Assembly (NCBI RefSeq): GCF_037478005.1
Contig: NZ_CP144164.1
Span: 1,984,001 to 2,048,000, forward strand
DNA: 64,000 nucleotides
Reading direction: 5' to 3'
From: Alteromonas sp. M12
Lineage (GTDB): Bacteria > Pseudomonadota > Gammaproteobacteria > Enterobacterales > Alteromonadaceae
In this document: positions 55,358 to 64,000 of the stretch, in pieces
How positions within the stretch are numbered: the first letter of the stretch is position 1
How the letters are laid out: each line of letters begins with the position of its first letter
Notes under the pieces: model-generated
What the model was told of the DNA's origin: nothing
The model's database searches: none
The model's input: the letters and a program-made list of their open reading frames with translations, nothing else
Program-made: the position numbers and the translations under genes

Positions 55358-56801
55358 CCTCATAAACTCTCACTATCGGTCCGTTATCGCCAATCAAATA
55401 CATACGACGCCAATTACTGTTCTTTGGTTTCTCTGCCACAATTAGCCTAGCATCGGCATGGGCATTTCGAATAAATGAGCTTGCGGCTGAACCCGGGCTA
55501 TCGAGATTACTTAATGATTTAGGACGTTTGAGTTCTTGTTCCTCAGATGTGCCAAGATAATCACCAAAGTGTAGTAATTCCTCTCCTTTTTTGAAGGTTA
55601 CCCCCGAATCATGACTTTCCCACCAACCCACTTTTGTCTTGTTTATTACTGGGTCAATACCACTTAATAAAAAGCGCACATTATCACCATCAGTTAAAAA
55701 ATCACCGCGTCCAATAGGTAAACCGCTTTTAAACTTACCGATCCATTTTTGTCCATCCCATGTGAAGTGAGAGGCATGTTTGGGACCACCGATTTGCCAG
55801 CCAATATCTTCTCCAATGTATGCAGCAATATGTGGATTGCCTTGTTTGTCCACTTTAGTTGAACCGTTAAATGTCCATAAATCACCAGTATTAATAGCGA
55901 GGGCTTTCTCATCAGCTACTTCTTTAGTGATAGGTATCGTTAGTGATTCACCTTTAACATTGCTCCACGTATTTTTTTTAGGGTTAAATTTTGCAAAATA
56001 TAAGTTTTTTCTCTCGGTTGAATGTCCACCGCGATTATTGCGAGGCGCGTCTCTATCCCAACAATAGTGATAGTCGAAACCAACTACTATTTCATTATCT
56101 AAACCTTTGGATACATAAGCATACCAGCTGTCACTTCCAATATCGTCAGCGCGACGTTTAGATTGTAAAAAGGAAATAGGTTCGTCAAAAGTGCGTCCAT
56201 TGTCGCTTGATTTTTGATAAACCCAATTACTTCGATGTGCACCATGTCGATAAAACAGATAGATATCACCGTTATCCATTTTTATTGCTTGGTTATAAGT
56301 TCCGAACGGAGTGATGTTGTCTAGGTCTTCCCAGCGCGAAATATCCAAAGGTTTCTTTGATACGGAATGCTTGTTTTCTCCAGAATGAGTTCCTTCTCCG
56401 AGCGGGTTTTTGCCATGTAGCGCTTCAACACCGCCGTGGCCTCCATAAAATATATGAATATAACCGGCATTATCAATAATAAGGGTTGGCTTGCCATGAC
56501 TGTCTATTTTTTTATTAGGATCTTTACCTAATATGCTAGAGCCTGCTTTAAACGGACCAATCCATTCATGTTTATTGTGGTCGTATGCCGCTACGTAGGG
56601 GTCTTCAAGTGCACCTTGGTAGGCAATATAGGTAATACCATTGTGATGTTCTCCCGCTGGGTGTTGTACAACGGCTACTCCTTCCCCCCAACCATTTTCG
56701 GCAAAAAAGTTCTTTTCTATCTTGCTTTCAGCGTATTTTATTCCGGATGTACATAGTAGACCTAATAAAAAAATAGAGAGTGAAACGTGCTTAACTATCA
56801 T
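55350..56801 (-). CDS. Beta-propeller polysaccharide lyase candidate C (paralogue of A)
   Basis: 483 residues. A type I signal peptide (VSLSIFLLGLLCTSGIKYAES) replaces the lipobox of A, so it is likely soluble and periplasmic or secreted. The propeller has VVQHPAGEHHNGITYIAYQGALEDPYVAAY, FYGGHGGVEALHGKN, GENKHSV and GDIYLFYRHGAHRSNWVYQKS. It is closely related to candidate A over the whole length, including the C-terminal DARLIVAEKPKNSNWRRMYLIGDNGP segment. It is on the opposite strand from A and B, which points to inverted duplication or independent acquisition. Confidence 0.75.
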   Translation of the reverse strand: MIVKHVSLSIFLLGLLCTSGIKYAESKIEKNFFAENGWGEGVAVVQHPAGEHHNGITYIAYQGALEDPYVAAYDHNKHEWIGPFKAGSSILGKDPNKKIDSHGKPTLIIDNAGYIHIFYGGHGGVEALHGKNPLGEGTHSGENKHSVSKKPLDISRWEDLDNITPFGTYNQAIKMDNGDIYLFYRHGAHRSNWVYQKSSDNGRTFDEPISFLQSKRRADDIGSDSWYAYVSKGLDNEIVVGFDYHYCWDRDAPRNNRGGHSTERKNLYFAKFNPKKNTWSNVKGESLTIPITKEVADEKALAINTGDLWTFNGSTKVDKQGNPHIAAYIGEDIGWQIGGPKHASHFTWDGQKWIGKFKSGLPIGRGDFLTDGDNVRFLLSGIDPVINKTKVGWWESHDSGVTFKKGEELLHFGDYLGTSEEQELKRPKSLSNLDSPGSAASSFIRNAHADARLIVAEKPKNSNWRRMYLIGDNGPIVRVYEEK

Positions 56802-56887
56802 GGCTTTCCCTTCGGTTCTTAGCGTTATTAATTGTTGCGAAGTCGCAGCGAATTTTAGCTGGAAAATTCAAGTTCAGATAAAAGCGA

Positions 56888-56921
56888 AAAGGCATACACA
56901 TAGGTTCAGGTGTATGCCTTT
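56888..56921 (-). terminator. Terminator after the cohesin-like gene
   Basis: A perfect 12-bp stem, AAAGGCATACAC and GTGTATGCCTTT, with a 10-nt loop, followed on the minus strand by TTTTCGCTTTT. It ends the transcript of the modular lyase and cohesin-like genes. Confidence 0.85.
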
Positions 56922-56954
56922 GCTGTCGAATTATGCAGTTATCAATCTTGAGTG

Positions 56955-57479
56955 CTACATGCTTAAATGGCGTCTACGTATTAATAACAAAGCCGCAATT
57001 GAAAACAGTGCAATTCCTGCCGGCTCAGGCACTTCGATTTGAGCTTCAACATCATTAAAGTCCACATCTTGAGCAGTAACAATTGCAGCACTAAATAATG
57101 GCGTATCGATATTCGTTAATGCGGTAAACTGCAATTCTCCTAATTGAAATGACGTACCAACGACATCGGTAATTCCGTTTAAAAAAGAGGCTTGAATAAT
57201 AAGCGTATCTGGTAAAAAGGTAAAAGCATCAGCAAACGCACCAAAGTTAAATATGTCAGCAGAGTCAAGCCAGCTATTCTCAACAAACGCTAGTTGCGAA
57301 TCATTGAAATTAAAATCTAACTCTAGAAAATCAAGTGAAGGATTTATGTGATTAACAAAAACGTCAACTATGACGGTGTCACCTATATTATAACTTGCTT
57401 GGTCAGTCTCTGAGCTAATTAATCCGGCATTAGCGTTAATCGTTAACGTTAGGGAAAATATCAATATTAAAAATTTCAT
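56955..57479 (-). CDS. Cohesin-like PEP-CTERM surface protein
   Basis: 174 residues. A signal peptide (FLILIFSLTLTINANA) is followed by about 120 residues with the cohesin pattern: SYNIGDTVIVDVFVNH, LDFLELDFNFNDSQLAFVEN, GTSFQLGELQFTAL, then SAAIVTAQDVDFND. The tail is EVPEPAGIALFSIAALLLIRRRHLSM: the PEP motif, a hydrophobic span and a basic end, i.e. an exosortase-processed PEP-CTERM. It lies 146 bp downstream of the dockerin-bearing gene on the same strand, before a terminator, so both are probably one operon. It may serve as the surface anchor of that enzyme; cohesin-like folds also occur in unrelated surface proteins. Confidence 0.75.
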   Translation of the reverse strand: MKFLILIFSLTLTINANAGLISSETDQASYNIGDTVIVDVFVNHINPSLDFLELDFNFNDSQLAFVENSWLDSADIFNFGAFADAFTFLPDTLIIQASFLNGITDVVGTSFQLGELQFTALTNIDTPLFSAAIVTAQDVDFNDVEAQIEVPEPAGIALFSIAALLLIRRRHLSM

Positions 57480-57625
57480 TTTTTAAACCTTTTCATATTT
57501 ATTGCGGGTTTTTGATTCAGTTATCGTCAATTTGGTTGAGACTAATCTTTAAACCTGTTCAATCATCGACCCAATTTGCTTGTTTAAACTTTTACTGCAT
57601 TTTTACGTCAGTTTGTATCAGTCTG

Positions 57626-60600
57626 TTATGCATCGGGTTTTACTTTACATCGAGCGCGTGAACACAAGCTAGTGAAGCCCCTAACGTCGCGACTGTTTAC
57701 TGCGCCATCGTTATTAAAGTCGAAATTTAAATTCGTTATTTCTCCGTTTCTAACTTTAATGGTAAATGCTCGCATATCGAATTTATCGACGTCTCCGTCG
57801 TTATTTAAGTCACCGAAAAGGCCAACTTCAAAATTCAAAGATGCTTCGTTTGTCCGTCCTTCACTGTCCATAACAACCGCTCTAGCTATATGGGAACCTT
57901 GAGACAGATTTAATAATTCACTATTGTACAATTCACCGCCCCATACATAGGGGGCTTCATATAGCTCACGGATAAGAGCGCCATCAATGTATAAACCTAC
58001 GCTTATCACTTCATCGGTTTCTTCGGTGGTAGTGACGTCAACAGATAATGAGAAGCTGTCATAACCCCCAGGCAGAGAAATGTCAGATTCATTGAACGTT
58101 ATAGTGGGAACCGGAGAAGGATTAACAATTAATGTCATGCTTGCTTCACCTTCTAATCCTTCACTATCAACAGCGACAGCAGTAAAGGTATGCACTCCGG
58201 CAAGTAAAGGGTTAGGGTTTGGTTCATGACACGGGTTTGGAATAGGATCTTGATCGCAGCTAATCCAGCCCATAGCGCCTAATTCGTATGGTGCATAAGC
58301 ATGTCCAAAGTTCCATACTGGACGTGTATCGACACGCACAATTTCGCCATTTCGATAAAGAGTTACTGATACTATCGACCGACCTACAACAGGTGATTCC
58401 GCACTCAATGTTAAACCGAATTTTTCATATCCTTCTGTCATTTCGTAAACATCTTGTGGAAATGAGACAATAGGCGGTTTTGGTAAGCCATTGACTATAA
58501 GTTTCATAGTTGCTTCACTGGTTTCACCCGCGCTATCAAGTGCTACAGCGGTGAAAGTGTGCTCGCCTTCTCCAAGCGGATTAGGGTTTGGAGTATGGCA
58601 TGGGCTAGGCACAGGATCTTGGTCGCAGCTAATCCAACCCATAGCGCCTGTTTCATGTGGCTTATGTTGATGTCCAAAGTTAAATGGCACTGAAGTATCT
58701 TCACGGACTAGCTCACCGTTAAGATATAAAGTAACAGATTCGATGGTTCGATCTTCACTCGACGGCTGAGCATCGATTGTAAAGCCTAGTTGTTCATATC
58801 CAAGCTCAACTGTCATTGATGATTGCGGAAAAGAAACTGTTGGTACAGTTGAGTTGACTGTTAACCGCATATACGCGGTAGCGGTTTGACCTTCACTATC
58901 AAGGGCAACCGCTTTAAACGTGTGTACACCCGGACCTAAAGGATTTGGGTTTGGCGCGTGATCTTCTCGCCACCCCATGGCTCCGGTTTCATGTGGCTTG
59001 GAGCCGTGACCGAATAAATATGATGGAGTATCATCTACACGCACTAATTCATCATTGATGTACAAAGTAACCGACTCAATTGTACGACCTTCAACAGGAC
59101 TCGATGCATCAATCGTGATGGCTAATTTTTCATAACCTTGTTCAACGGACATTGATGATTGCGGAAATGAAACATGTGGACGAGTAGCATCCGCTTCAAT
59201 ATCTAAATCAATGACTTGTACATGGAGTGGCATTGCACTGCCCGAAGTACTTTCCATCAAGTAGTAATAAACTTTCCCGTTTTTTACATAAACCGTACCA
59301 TGGTCAAATACTGGTCCCTCAGTTTGCTCATAAACTCGCTCGAAATCACTTGAACCTCCAACTGCCTTTTCGACAAAAGGGCGACCATTTTTCAGGCCGA
59401 TAATATAAATATTGTCACCAGCTGTGTAGATATTGGATGCACCAACAAAGTCTGTATCAATAATGAACTCTTCTGCTCCAGCTGGTTTGTAAGAGTGGAT
59501 ATAAACTTGTTCGTAGTCTGGGCGATTGCGGTCAGTTGAGCGCACGAGACTTATAATATGCACATCACCTTTTTCGGTTACTGTCCAATCAAAGCTGCCA
59601 ACAATATAAACTGAGTTTGGTTCTTGGTGAGATATATAATCACCTGGCTCAAATACTTTAATTTCGTCAGAGTTAACCAAAGGCCATGTCATTGGTTCGC
59701 CTTTATGATTTTTCCAATCTCCGAATCCCTCTGGATGATCTGAATAAGCGTAATAAACACCATTTTGATATAGGTATCGATCGTTGTTGTCATTGCTTCG
59801 TTGTTGGAAACCTACTCGCAGCTTGCCATTTACGTATTTCATGTTGCCATATAATCCCCAGTTATAGGCATTTCCATGTGTTGTCTTTTGATTTTTATGG
59901 TTGAACGGAGTGAACGTTGACCACTTTTGTGCGGTTGCGTCATAACGATTAAAATAATAAGCACCGTTATTATTTCCACCCCAGCGCATATAAAGCAGTA
60001 ACGTACCGTCTTTGGTCTCGAAAAACTTAGGGTAAGTCAATGCTGAAAAGTTATCTCTATCGGCTAAGTCTCCGGTCATCACAAGATGTTTATAATCAAC
60101 ATATCCTGTGTTTACGTCTGTCTGGCTGATGTCGCTGGTATCTTCTACAAACTGCTCAAGTGTAAAATCTTCGTCTGCCACCTCAGCTGCTCCAGGAACC
60201 GAATAGCTATAACGAAAGTAATCGTTCTCAAATTTGCCATCAAATTTGTTGTTGTCATAGGCATGCATATCATAAACCATATGAATGGTGCCATTTATTG
60301 GGCTTACTGCTAAACCGATGGTGTTATGAGATTCACCAATCCACCAGTCTCCTCTAAAACCAGTATGACGATGTGGAAATTCAATGGTTTTCACTGAGCC
60401 TGTTTGAGTGTTATATCGGGACAACATGACATGCCGGTCATCTTTACCACCTCGGTACCAGGTAACAAAGACATAGTGTTTAAATGTTTTAACGCTATCA
60501 CCATGAGCTGAAATGTTTTTACCAAAATGATAATCGTACACTTCTGTTCCATTATTCGGAGCATTAAAACCCACTTTTTGACCGTCAAAGTGCAATCCTT

Positions 60601-60727
60601 GATCAGTAATTTTTACTTGGCTTTCTAACGTTACCTCTGCTTTCACGCTGTGAATTGACATTCCAATGGTTGATGTCAACAGTAATAAGCATTTGAGCAG
60701 AGGGCTGCGTTTGTTTGTTATAGACAT
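57626..60727 (-). CDS. Modular BNR-4 repeat protein with Ig-like domains and C-terminal dockerin-like module (lyase candidate)
   Basis: 1033 residues. Signal peptide 1-30 ([17 protein letters not shown]). About 31-515 is a BNR-4-type propeller ([47 protein letters not shown]), a fold of some ulvan and other lyases. About 520-968 are four Ig-like repeats, each beginning like [11 protein letters not shown]; repeats 2 and 3 carry a Cys-flanked insert (SCDQDP..PC). About 970-1033 is a dockerin-like pair of calcium loops, [12 protein letters not shown] and [12 protein letters not shown], ending in CSRARCK. The next gene encodes a cohesin-like PEP-CTERM protein, so surface docking is likely. The lyase family is not certain. 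Confidence 0.82.
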   Translation of the reverse strand: MSITNKRSPLLKCLLLLTSTIGMSIHSVKAEVTLESQVKITDQGLHFDGQKVGFNAPNNGTEVYDYHFGKNISAHGDSVKTFKHYVFVTWYRGGKDDRHVMLSRYNTQTGSVKTIEFPHRHTGFRGDWWIGESHNTIGLAVSPINGTIHMVYDMHAYDNNKFDGKFENDYFRYSYSVPGAAEVADEDFTLEQFVEDTSDISQTDVNTGYVDYKHLVMTGDLADRDNFSALTYPKFFETKDGTLLLYMRWGGNNNGAYYFNRYDATAQKWSTFTPFNHKNQKTTHGNAYNWGLYGNMKYVNGKLRVGFQQRSNDNNDRYLYQNGVYYAYSDHPEGFGDWKNHKGEPMTWPLVNSDEIKVFEPGDYISHQEPNSVYIVGSFDWTVTEKGDVHIISLVRSTDRNRPDYEQVYIHSYKPAGAEEFIIDTDFVGASNIYTAGDNIYIIGLKNGRPFVEKAVGGSSDFERVYEQTEGPVFDHGTVYVKNGKVYYYLMESTSGSAMPLHVQVIDLDIEADATRPHVSFPQSSMSVEQGYEKLAITIDASSPVEGRTIESVTLYINDELVRVDDTPSYLFGHGSKPHETGAMGWREDHAPNPNPLGPGVHTFKAVALDSEGQTATAYMRLTVNSTVPTVSFPQSSMTVELGYEQLGFTIDAQPSSEDRTIESVTLYLNGELVREDTSVPFNFGHQHKPHETGAMGWISCDQDPVPSPCHTPNPNPLGEGEHTFTAVALDSAGETSEATMKLIVNGLPKPPIVSFPQDVYEMTEGYEKFGLTLSAESPVVGRSIVSVTLYRNGEIVRVDTRPVWNFGHAYAPYELGAMGWISCDQDPIPNPCHEPNPNPLLAGVHTFTAVAVDSEGLEGEASMTLIVNPSPVPTITFNESDISLPGGYDSFSLSVDVTTTEETDEVISVGLYIDGALIRELYEAPYVWGGELYNSELLNLSQGSHIARAVVMDSEGRTNEASLNFEVGLFGDLNNDGDVDKFDMRAFTIKVRNGEITNLNFDFNNDGAVNSRDVRGFTSLCSRARCKVKPDA
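57629..57820 (-). other. Dockerin-like coding segment
   Basis: Codons for about residues 970-1033 of the modular protein. Both loops have Asp1, Asn3, Asp5, Gly6 and Asp12 in the 12-residue EF-hand register used by type I dockerins, separated by about 25 residues. The recognition positions 10-11 read KF and SR, so the two halves differ, unlike the near-symmetric dockerins of clostridial cellulosomes. Confidence 0.8.
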
Positions 60728-61382
60728 AGTTTTTACTCTGTTTTAAAAATAAACGATACGCAATACAGTCCACTATTATCAAAAGTACATGTCATATCAA
60801 ATCAATATAGGTCATTAATTGCGGTGTTAGTGATGCTAAAACAAATATTCAGATAACTTTAGCAGTGAATATTAGTGTCTTAACGCTATAAAACGTAGTT
60901 ATGGTAACAAATTAATTTAAATAATCATAACATTTCAATAACAATCTTAATGGATCGTTTTGGGTCAGTCGGTTTGTTATTGATTTTTTAGAAAAATTTT
61001 TGGTATTGCATGAACTTCGCGCCAACTTCGAGTTAGCTTCCTCAAAATTATCGCTGAGTATCAATTTATTAAACTTCTTGTACGTCAATGCTGGTGGTGT
61101 TTTTAGCCAGTTTGTTCGCTTGGCTATACGCTTTTCATAGGCTAAGTTTTAACTTGTAAAAAAATACAAACAAAACGTTAACATTTTTGTTGCTTAAAGT
61201 TTTTTTCGGCGCATAATGCCGCCAAATGATTGATGGTGAGTGCTTTGGTGATTAATTGTGATTGCTTAAGTATGATAATTAAGCATTGATATTTATTAAA
61301 CATCTTTTGGCTACAGCTACAAAAGATATGTGAAATAAAACACATAATTTTATTAACCCAACCATTAGGATTTTAGGGGTTT
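60728..61382. other. Divergent intergenic region between modular lyase and second receptor
   Basis: About 655 bp, AT-rich, without an ORF. An inverted repeat TATGTG-AAATAAAA-CACATA at 61327-61346 lies about 37 nt upstream of the receptor start and could be an operator. The region must also carry the promoter of the lyase-cohesin pair. Confidence 0.45.
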
Positions 61383-64000
61383 ATGATGAAAAAAATATTG
61401 TTTAATCAAGTTAGTTGCAAACGTTCAATACTCGCTACCAGTTTCACTGGAGCATTGTTATCAGTTAGTTCTCCTTCAATTATTGCCCAAGAGGTTAATG
61501 CCGCCTTGCAAGCAGATTTAAAAGATGACACTGAAATCATTGAAGTTACTGGTGTAAGAAGTTCTCTAGAAAATGCATTAAATGTCAAACGAAATGCAAG
61601 CTCAATAGTAGATGCTATATCTGCTACCGATATCGATTCTCTCCCCGCTTTAGATTTAGGTGAAGCGCTGCAATTGCTGCCGGGTGTACAATTGAATACC
61701 GAAGATGCGCAACGAAATTCTGAGATAAGCTTACGAGGCTTAGGTAGTGGATTCGTACTCACTACTGCTGAAGGGCAATCTTTTGCAACACCTAGTCGTT
61801 CTTCTGATCTAGTGGGAAGTACGAATCCTTTTGGTTCGTTCGAAGCAAGTGTCTTTGATGGTATTACTGTCATAAAAAGTCCAACAGCAGATATTCAAGA
61901 AGGTGGTATTGCTGGTGTGGTTGATAAAACACTACAGCGCGCATTAGGAAAGCCGGATGGACGTTATACTTTGAGTCTCGGGTCTCGCTATGAAGAGCTC
62001 GCACAATCCTGGGACAATGAGTTTAGATTTTCAGGTAGTAAACACCTAATAAAAGACAAATTAGCTGTAGCTGTTAAAGTTGCTGGCTCAGAACAAAATT
62101 TCCGTCGTGATACGGCGAACTGGGACGATCGTGCCTTTGTAAACGAAGATGTCGCAAATGTTGCTGAGTTTATCGAAAGACATGGGTTAGAAGAGAATGC
62201 GAGTATTTATGCACCAGTTCGCGCTAGGCAGATTACTGAAAATGCACGCGGAGATAGAATATCTGCTACTGGTAATATCGAGTGGCAGGCAAGCGAGAGT
62301 ATTAAACTCGGTGCGAATATTTTGTATACCAAACGTGTTCTTGACGAGAGCAATATGGAAGATGTCAATTTTTCCATTCGTTCTCAACTCGATTCACGTT
62401 ATACCAGAGGTCCTAATGCTGGCGAAGTAATGCAATCTGTAGAGTTGCTTGGTAACCCTGTACGTTTAAATGATGCCGAAGATGGTTCGCCAATTTACAC
62501 GGTTGATCAAGTTGAATTAACTAACGTTACGTGGGCGCCTGCCAATCGACTGTTTTCTTACACTGAAGAAGCAAAAGGAATTTTTTTATATGGTGATTAC
62601 GTAAGCGATGACTGGTTAATCGATAGTACAATCAGCGCATCTAGTTCAAGTAACCAATTTATCAATGAAGGGATTGATATACGTCATCTTACATCGGCAA
62701 ATAATAATGGTTTTGAACCCACAGGAATTACAGGTACCATCAACACTGGCAACGGTAACTTAGGCGAAGCATCATCTACCTTACAAGGTTGGGATACGTT
62801 TACCTATTCAGGCGATTGGAGCAGTGTTCCGCTTTCAAATTTCGACACTCGTTTAGATAAATCTGTGAATGGTGGAAGAGACGTTCGACTTTATATAAAT
62901 GGTCGTGTTGACCGTCCTGAACGAGACTTTAATAGCTTTGAAGCCAACTTTAGACGCTATATCGATTTTGGTACTGATGTCGCTAAACTTTCGTCTGTTA
63001 AATTTGGGGTTCGTCAGTCTAATGAGGAGTTAATAAACGATGACTTCAGAATTGGCGCTGGCGGGATAAATACCGAAGGGCTGTCGGAGGACACCATCTT
63101 TCTAGATTCGCTTACATCAGATAGTCAAGCTGAATATTTTAATGGCGACTTTCCTGGCTATTACGGGATTAACAATGGTTGGCGAGTGCTTGATTCTGAA
63201 AACCTAAGAACTATGCTGCAAACTGATAGGGATATACCAGAAGGGGCTGAGTTTGCAGGTGATACTGGCTGGTTAATTCGTACCGCTAACGGTCTCAACC
63301 AATTTTACACTAACAACTTTTCAGTTGAACAGCAGATTAATGCAGCCTATGTCATGGCAGATTTTGAAGGTGAATTAGCGGGTATCTTTTATTCAGGTAA
63401 TTTGGGCGTTCGACATGTTCAGACGAAAAATGATCTTATAGGTTCAGGCTTTGTTGAGGGAGAGGACGTACCATTCATTACTAGCAATGAATATAAACAT
63501 ACGCTTCCTTCACTCAATATCTCGTTGGAACTTCAAGAAGACCTGATATTAAGAACCGCTTATGCAGAAGGATTGGTACGGCCTAATTTGCGCGCCCAAA
63601 CACCGAGCGGCACTATCAACTCTACACCCAACAGAGTCACCATAGAGAACCCTAGGAGCGATGTAAAACCTTACACATCAAAAAGTTATGACATATCTCT
63701 AGAATGGTACAATCGAGAAGGAAGCGCTATTTCTTTCGGTTACTTTAAAAAAGAAATAACCAATTTGTTTGGTGACAGACAAACTGTTTGCCCTGTTGGA
63801 GCAGAAGCACAATTTGATGGTCTCGTTGGACAACTCGAACGAATAGATCAACCAGATGGTGGCTTTATTTGTCAGGAAGCAGGCTCTTTCACAGATCCCC
63901 AAACAGGCGAAATTACACAAAATCGTGAAGTTGTAATTCAAGAATATCCAAATATTGATGCAACGATTGACGTAAACGGTTATGAATTGGCAATACAACA
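61383..64000 (+). CDS. TonB-dependent receptor (partial, C-terminus beyond window)
   Basis: At least 872 codons are open from the ATG at 61383 (AGGGG upstream; a second ATG follows) to the end of the window. After a signal peptide (TSFTGALLSVSSPSIIA) come VDAISATDIDSLPALDLGEAL, SEISLRGLGSGF, TADIQEGGIAGVVDKTLQRAL and LAVAVKVAGSEQNFRRDTANW, each matching the receptor at 40273-43395 with small changes. It is a full paralogue of that protein and the likely importer for the lyase products made next to it. The stop codon is not reached. Confidence 0.93.
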   Translation, partial: MMKKILFNQVSCKRSILATSFTGALLSVSSPSIIAQEVNAALQADLKDDTEIIEVTGVRSSLENALNVKRNASSIVDAISATDIDSLPALDLGEALQLLPGVQLNTEDAQRNSEISLRGLGSGFVLTTAEGQSFATPSRSSDLVGSTNPFGSFEASVFDGITVIKSPTADIQEGGIAGVVDKTLQRALGKPDGRYTLSLGSRYEELAQSWDNEFRFSGSKHLIKDKLAVAVKVAGSEQNFRRDTANWDDRAFVNEDVANVAEFIERHGLEENASIYAPVRARQITENARGDRISATGNIEWQASESIKLGANILYTKRVLDESNMEDVNFSIRSQLDSRYTRGPNAGEVMQSVELLGNPVRLNDAEDGSPIYTVDQVELTNVTWAPANRLFSYTEEAKGIFLYGDYVSDDWLIDSTISASSSSNQFINEGIDIRHLTSANNNGFEPTGITGTINTGNGNLGEASSTLQGWDTFTYSGDWSSVPLSNFDTRLDKSVNGGRDVRLYINGRVDRPERDFNSFEANFRRYIDFGTDVAKLSSVKFGVRQSNEELINDDFRIGAGGINTEGLSEDTIFLDSLTSDSQAEYFNGDFPGYYGINNGWRVLDSENLRTMLQTDRDIPEGAEFAGDTGWLIRTANGLNQFYTNNFSVEQQINAAYVMADFEGELAGIFYSGNLGVRHVQTKNDLIGSGFVEGEDVPFITSNEYKHTLPSLNISLELQEDLILRTAYAEGLVRPNLRAQTPSGTINSTPNRVTIENPRSDVKPYTSKSYDISLEWYNREGSAISFGYFKKEITNLFGDRQTVCPVGAEAQFDGLVGQLERIDQPDGGFICQEAGSFTDPQTGEITQNREVVIQEYPNIDATIDVNGYELAIQ

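Noticed and set aside
56955..57479. Full cellulosome scaffoldin
   Set aside because: Only one cohesin-like domain is present, with no carbohydrate-binding module or multiple cohesins; a single-site anchor is the most that can be claimed.
61406..61873. 155-codon minus-strand ORF
   Set aside because: Antisense shadow of the TonB-dependent receptor plug domain.

Overview
The window looks like a chromosomal segment of a marine, alga-degrading gammaproteobacterium, probably Alteromonadales. The evidence is a gammaproteobacterial his operon with bifunctional hisB and a poly-His leader peptide, a DUF2897/M15/dapE/ArsC-like cluster, AT-rich spacers, and many secreted carbohydrate-active enzymes with large TonB-dependent receptors. 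No database search was possible; names rest on recognisable motifs and length.

Layout. (1) 1-6045, minus strand: hisL leader/attenuator, then hisG-D-C-B-H-A-F (hisF runs off the left edge). (2) 6.3-16.4 kb: housekeeping and unknown genes (LysR regulator, DUF2855, a secreted protein, formyltransferase-like, M15 peptidase, dapE, ArsC/Spx-like, an EIIA-Glc-like protein, VOC protein, patatin). (3) 16.36-16.94 kb: a solitary integron-cassette-like unit, a P-loop gene whose stop codon lies in an attC-like site. (4) 17.06-27.15 kb: tRNA-Val(GAC) carrying a ~10-kb integrated satellite-like element. It has a tyrosine integrase, AlpA, two small winged-helix-type proteins, palindromic iteron-like repeats, an HK97-type capsid, protease, portal and small terminase, but no large terminase, tail or lysis genes. 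The right flank holds repeated 3' fragments of the same tRNA. (5) 27.9-33.9 kb: L-rhamnose catabolism (aldolase/dehydrogenase fusion, rhamnose isomerase, NCS1-like permease, DUF1080 lipoprotein). (6) 33.9-64 kb: a polysaccharide-utilisation region with three sulfatases, GH88 unsaturated uronyl hydrolase, GH78 alpha-L-rhamnosidase, three related beta-propeller lyase candidates, a jelly-roll lyase candidate, a modular BNR-4 protein, and two paralogous TonB-dependent receptors.

How it works together. Sulfatases, rhamnosidase, unsaturated uronyl hydrolase, lyase-like propellers and rhamnose catabolism point to a sulfated rhamnose/uronate polymer, most simply ulvan from green algae. Lyases cut the chain, TonB receptors import oligomers, periplasmic or lipid-anchored sulfatases, GH88 and GH78 finish them, and rhamnose enters the RhaI/aldolase route.

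The most interesting observation is at 56.9-60.7 kb. The modular BNR-4 protein ends in a paired calcium-loop dockerin-like module. The next gene on the same strand encodes a small secreted protein with a cohesin-like domain and a PEP-CTERM sorting tail. This suggests a one-cohesin, exosortase-anchored surface docking system for a polysaccharide lyase. The second is the capsid-encoding but TerL-less satellite in tRNA-Val, with its att sites and arm-type repeats still readable.
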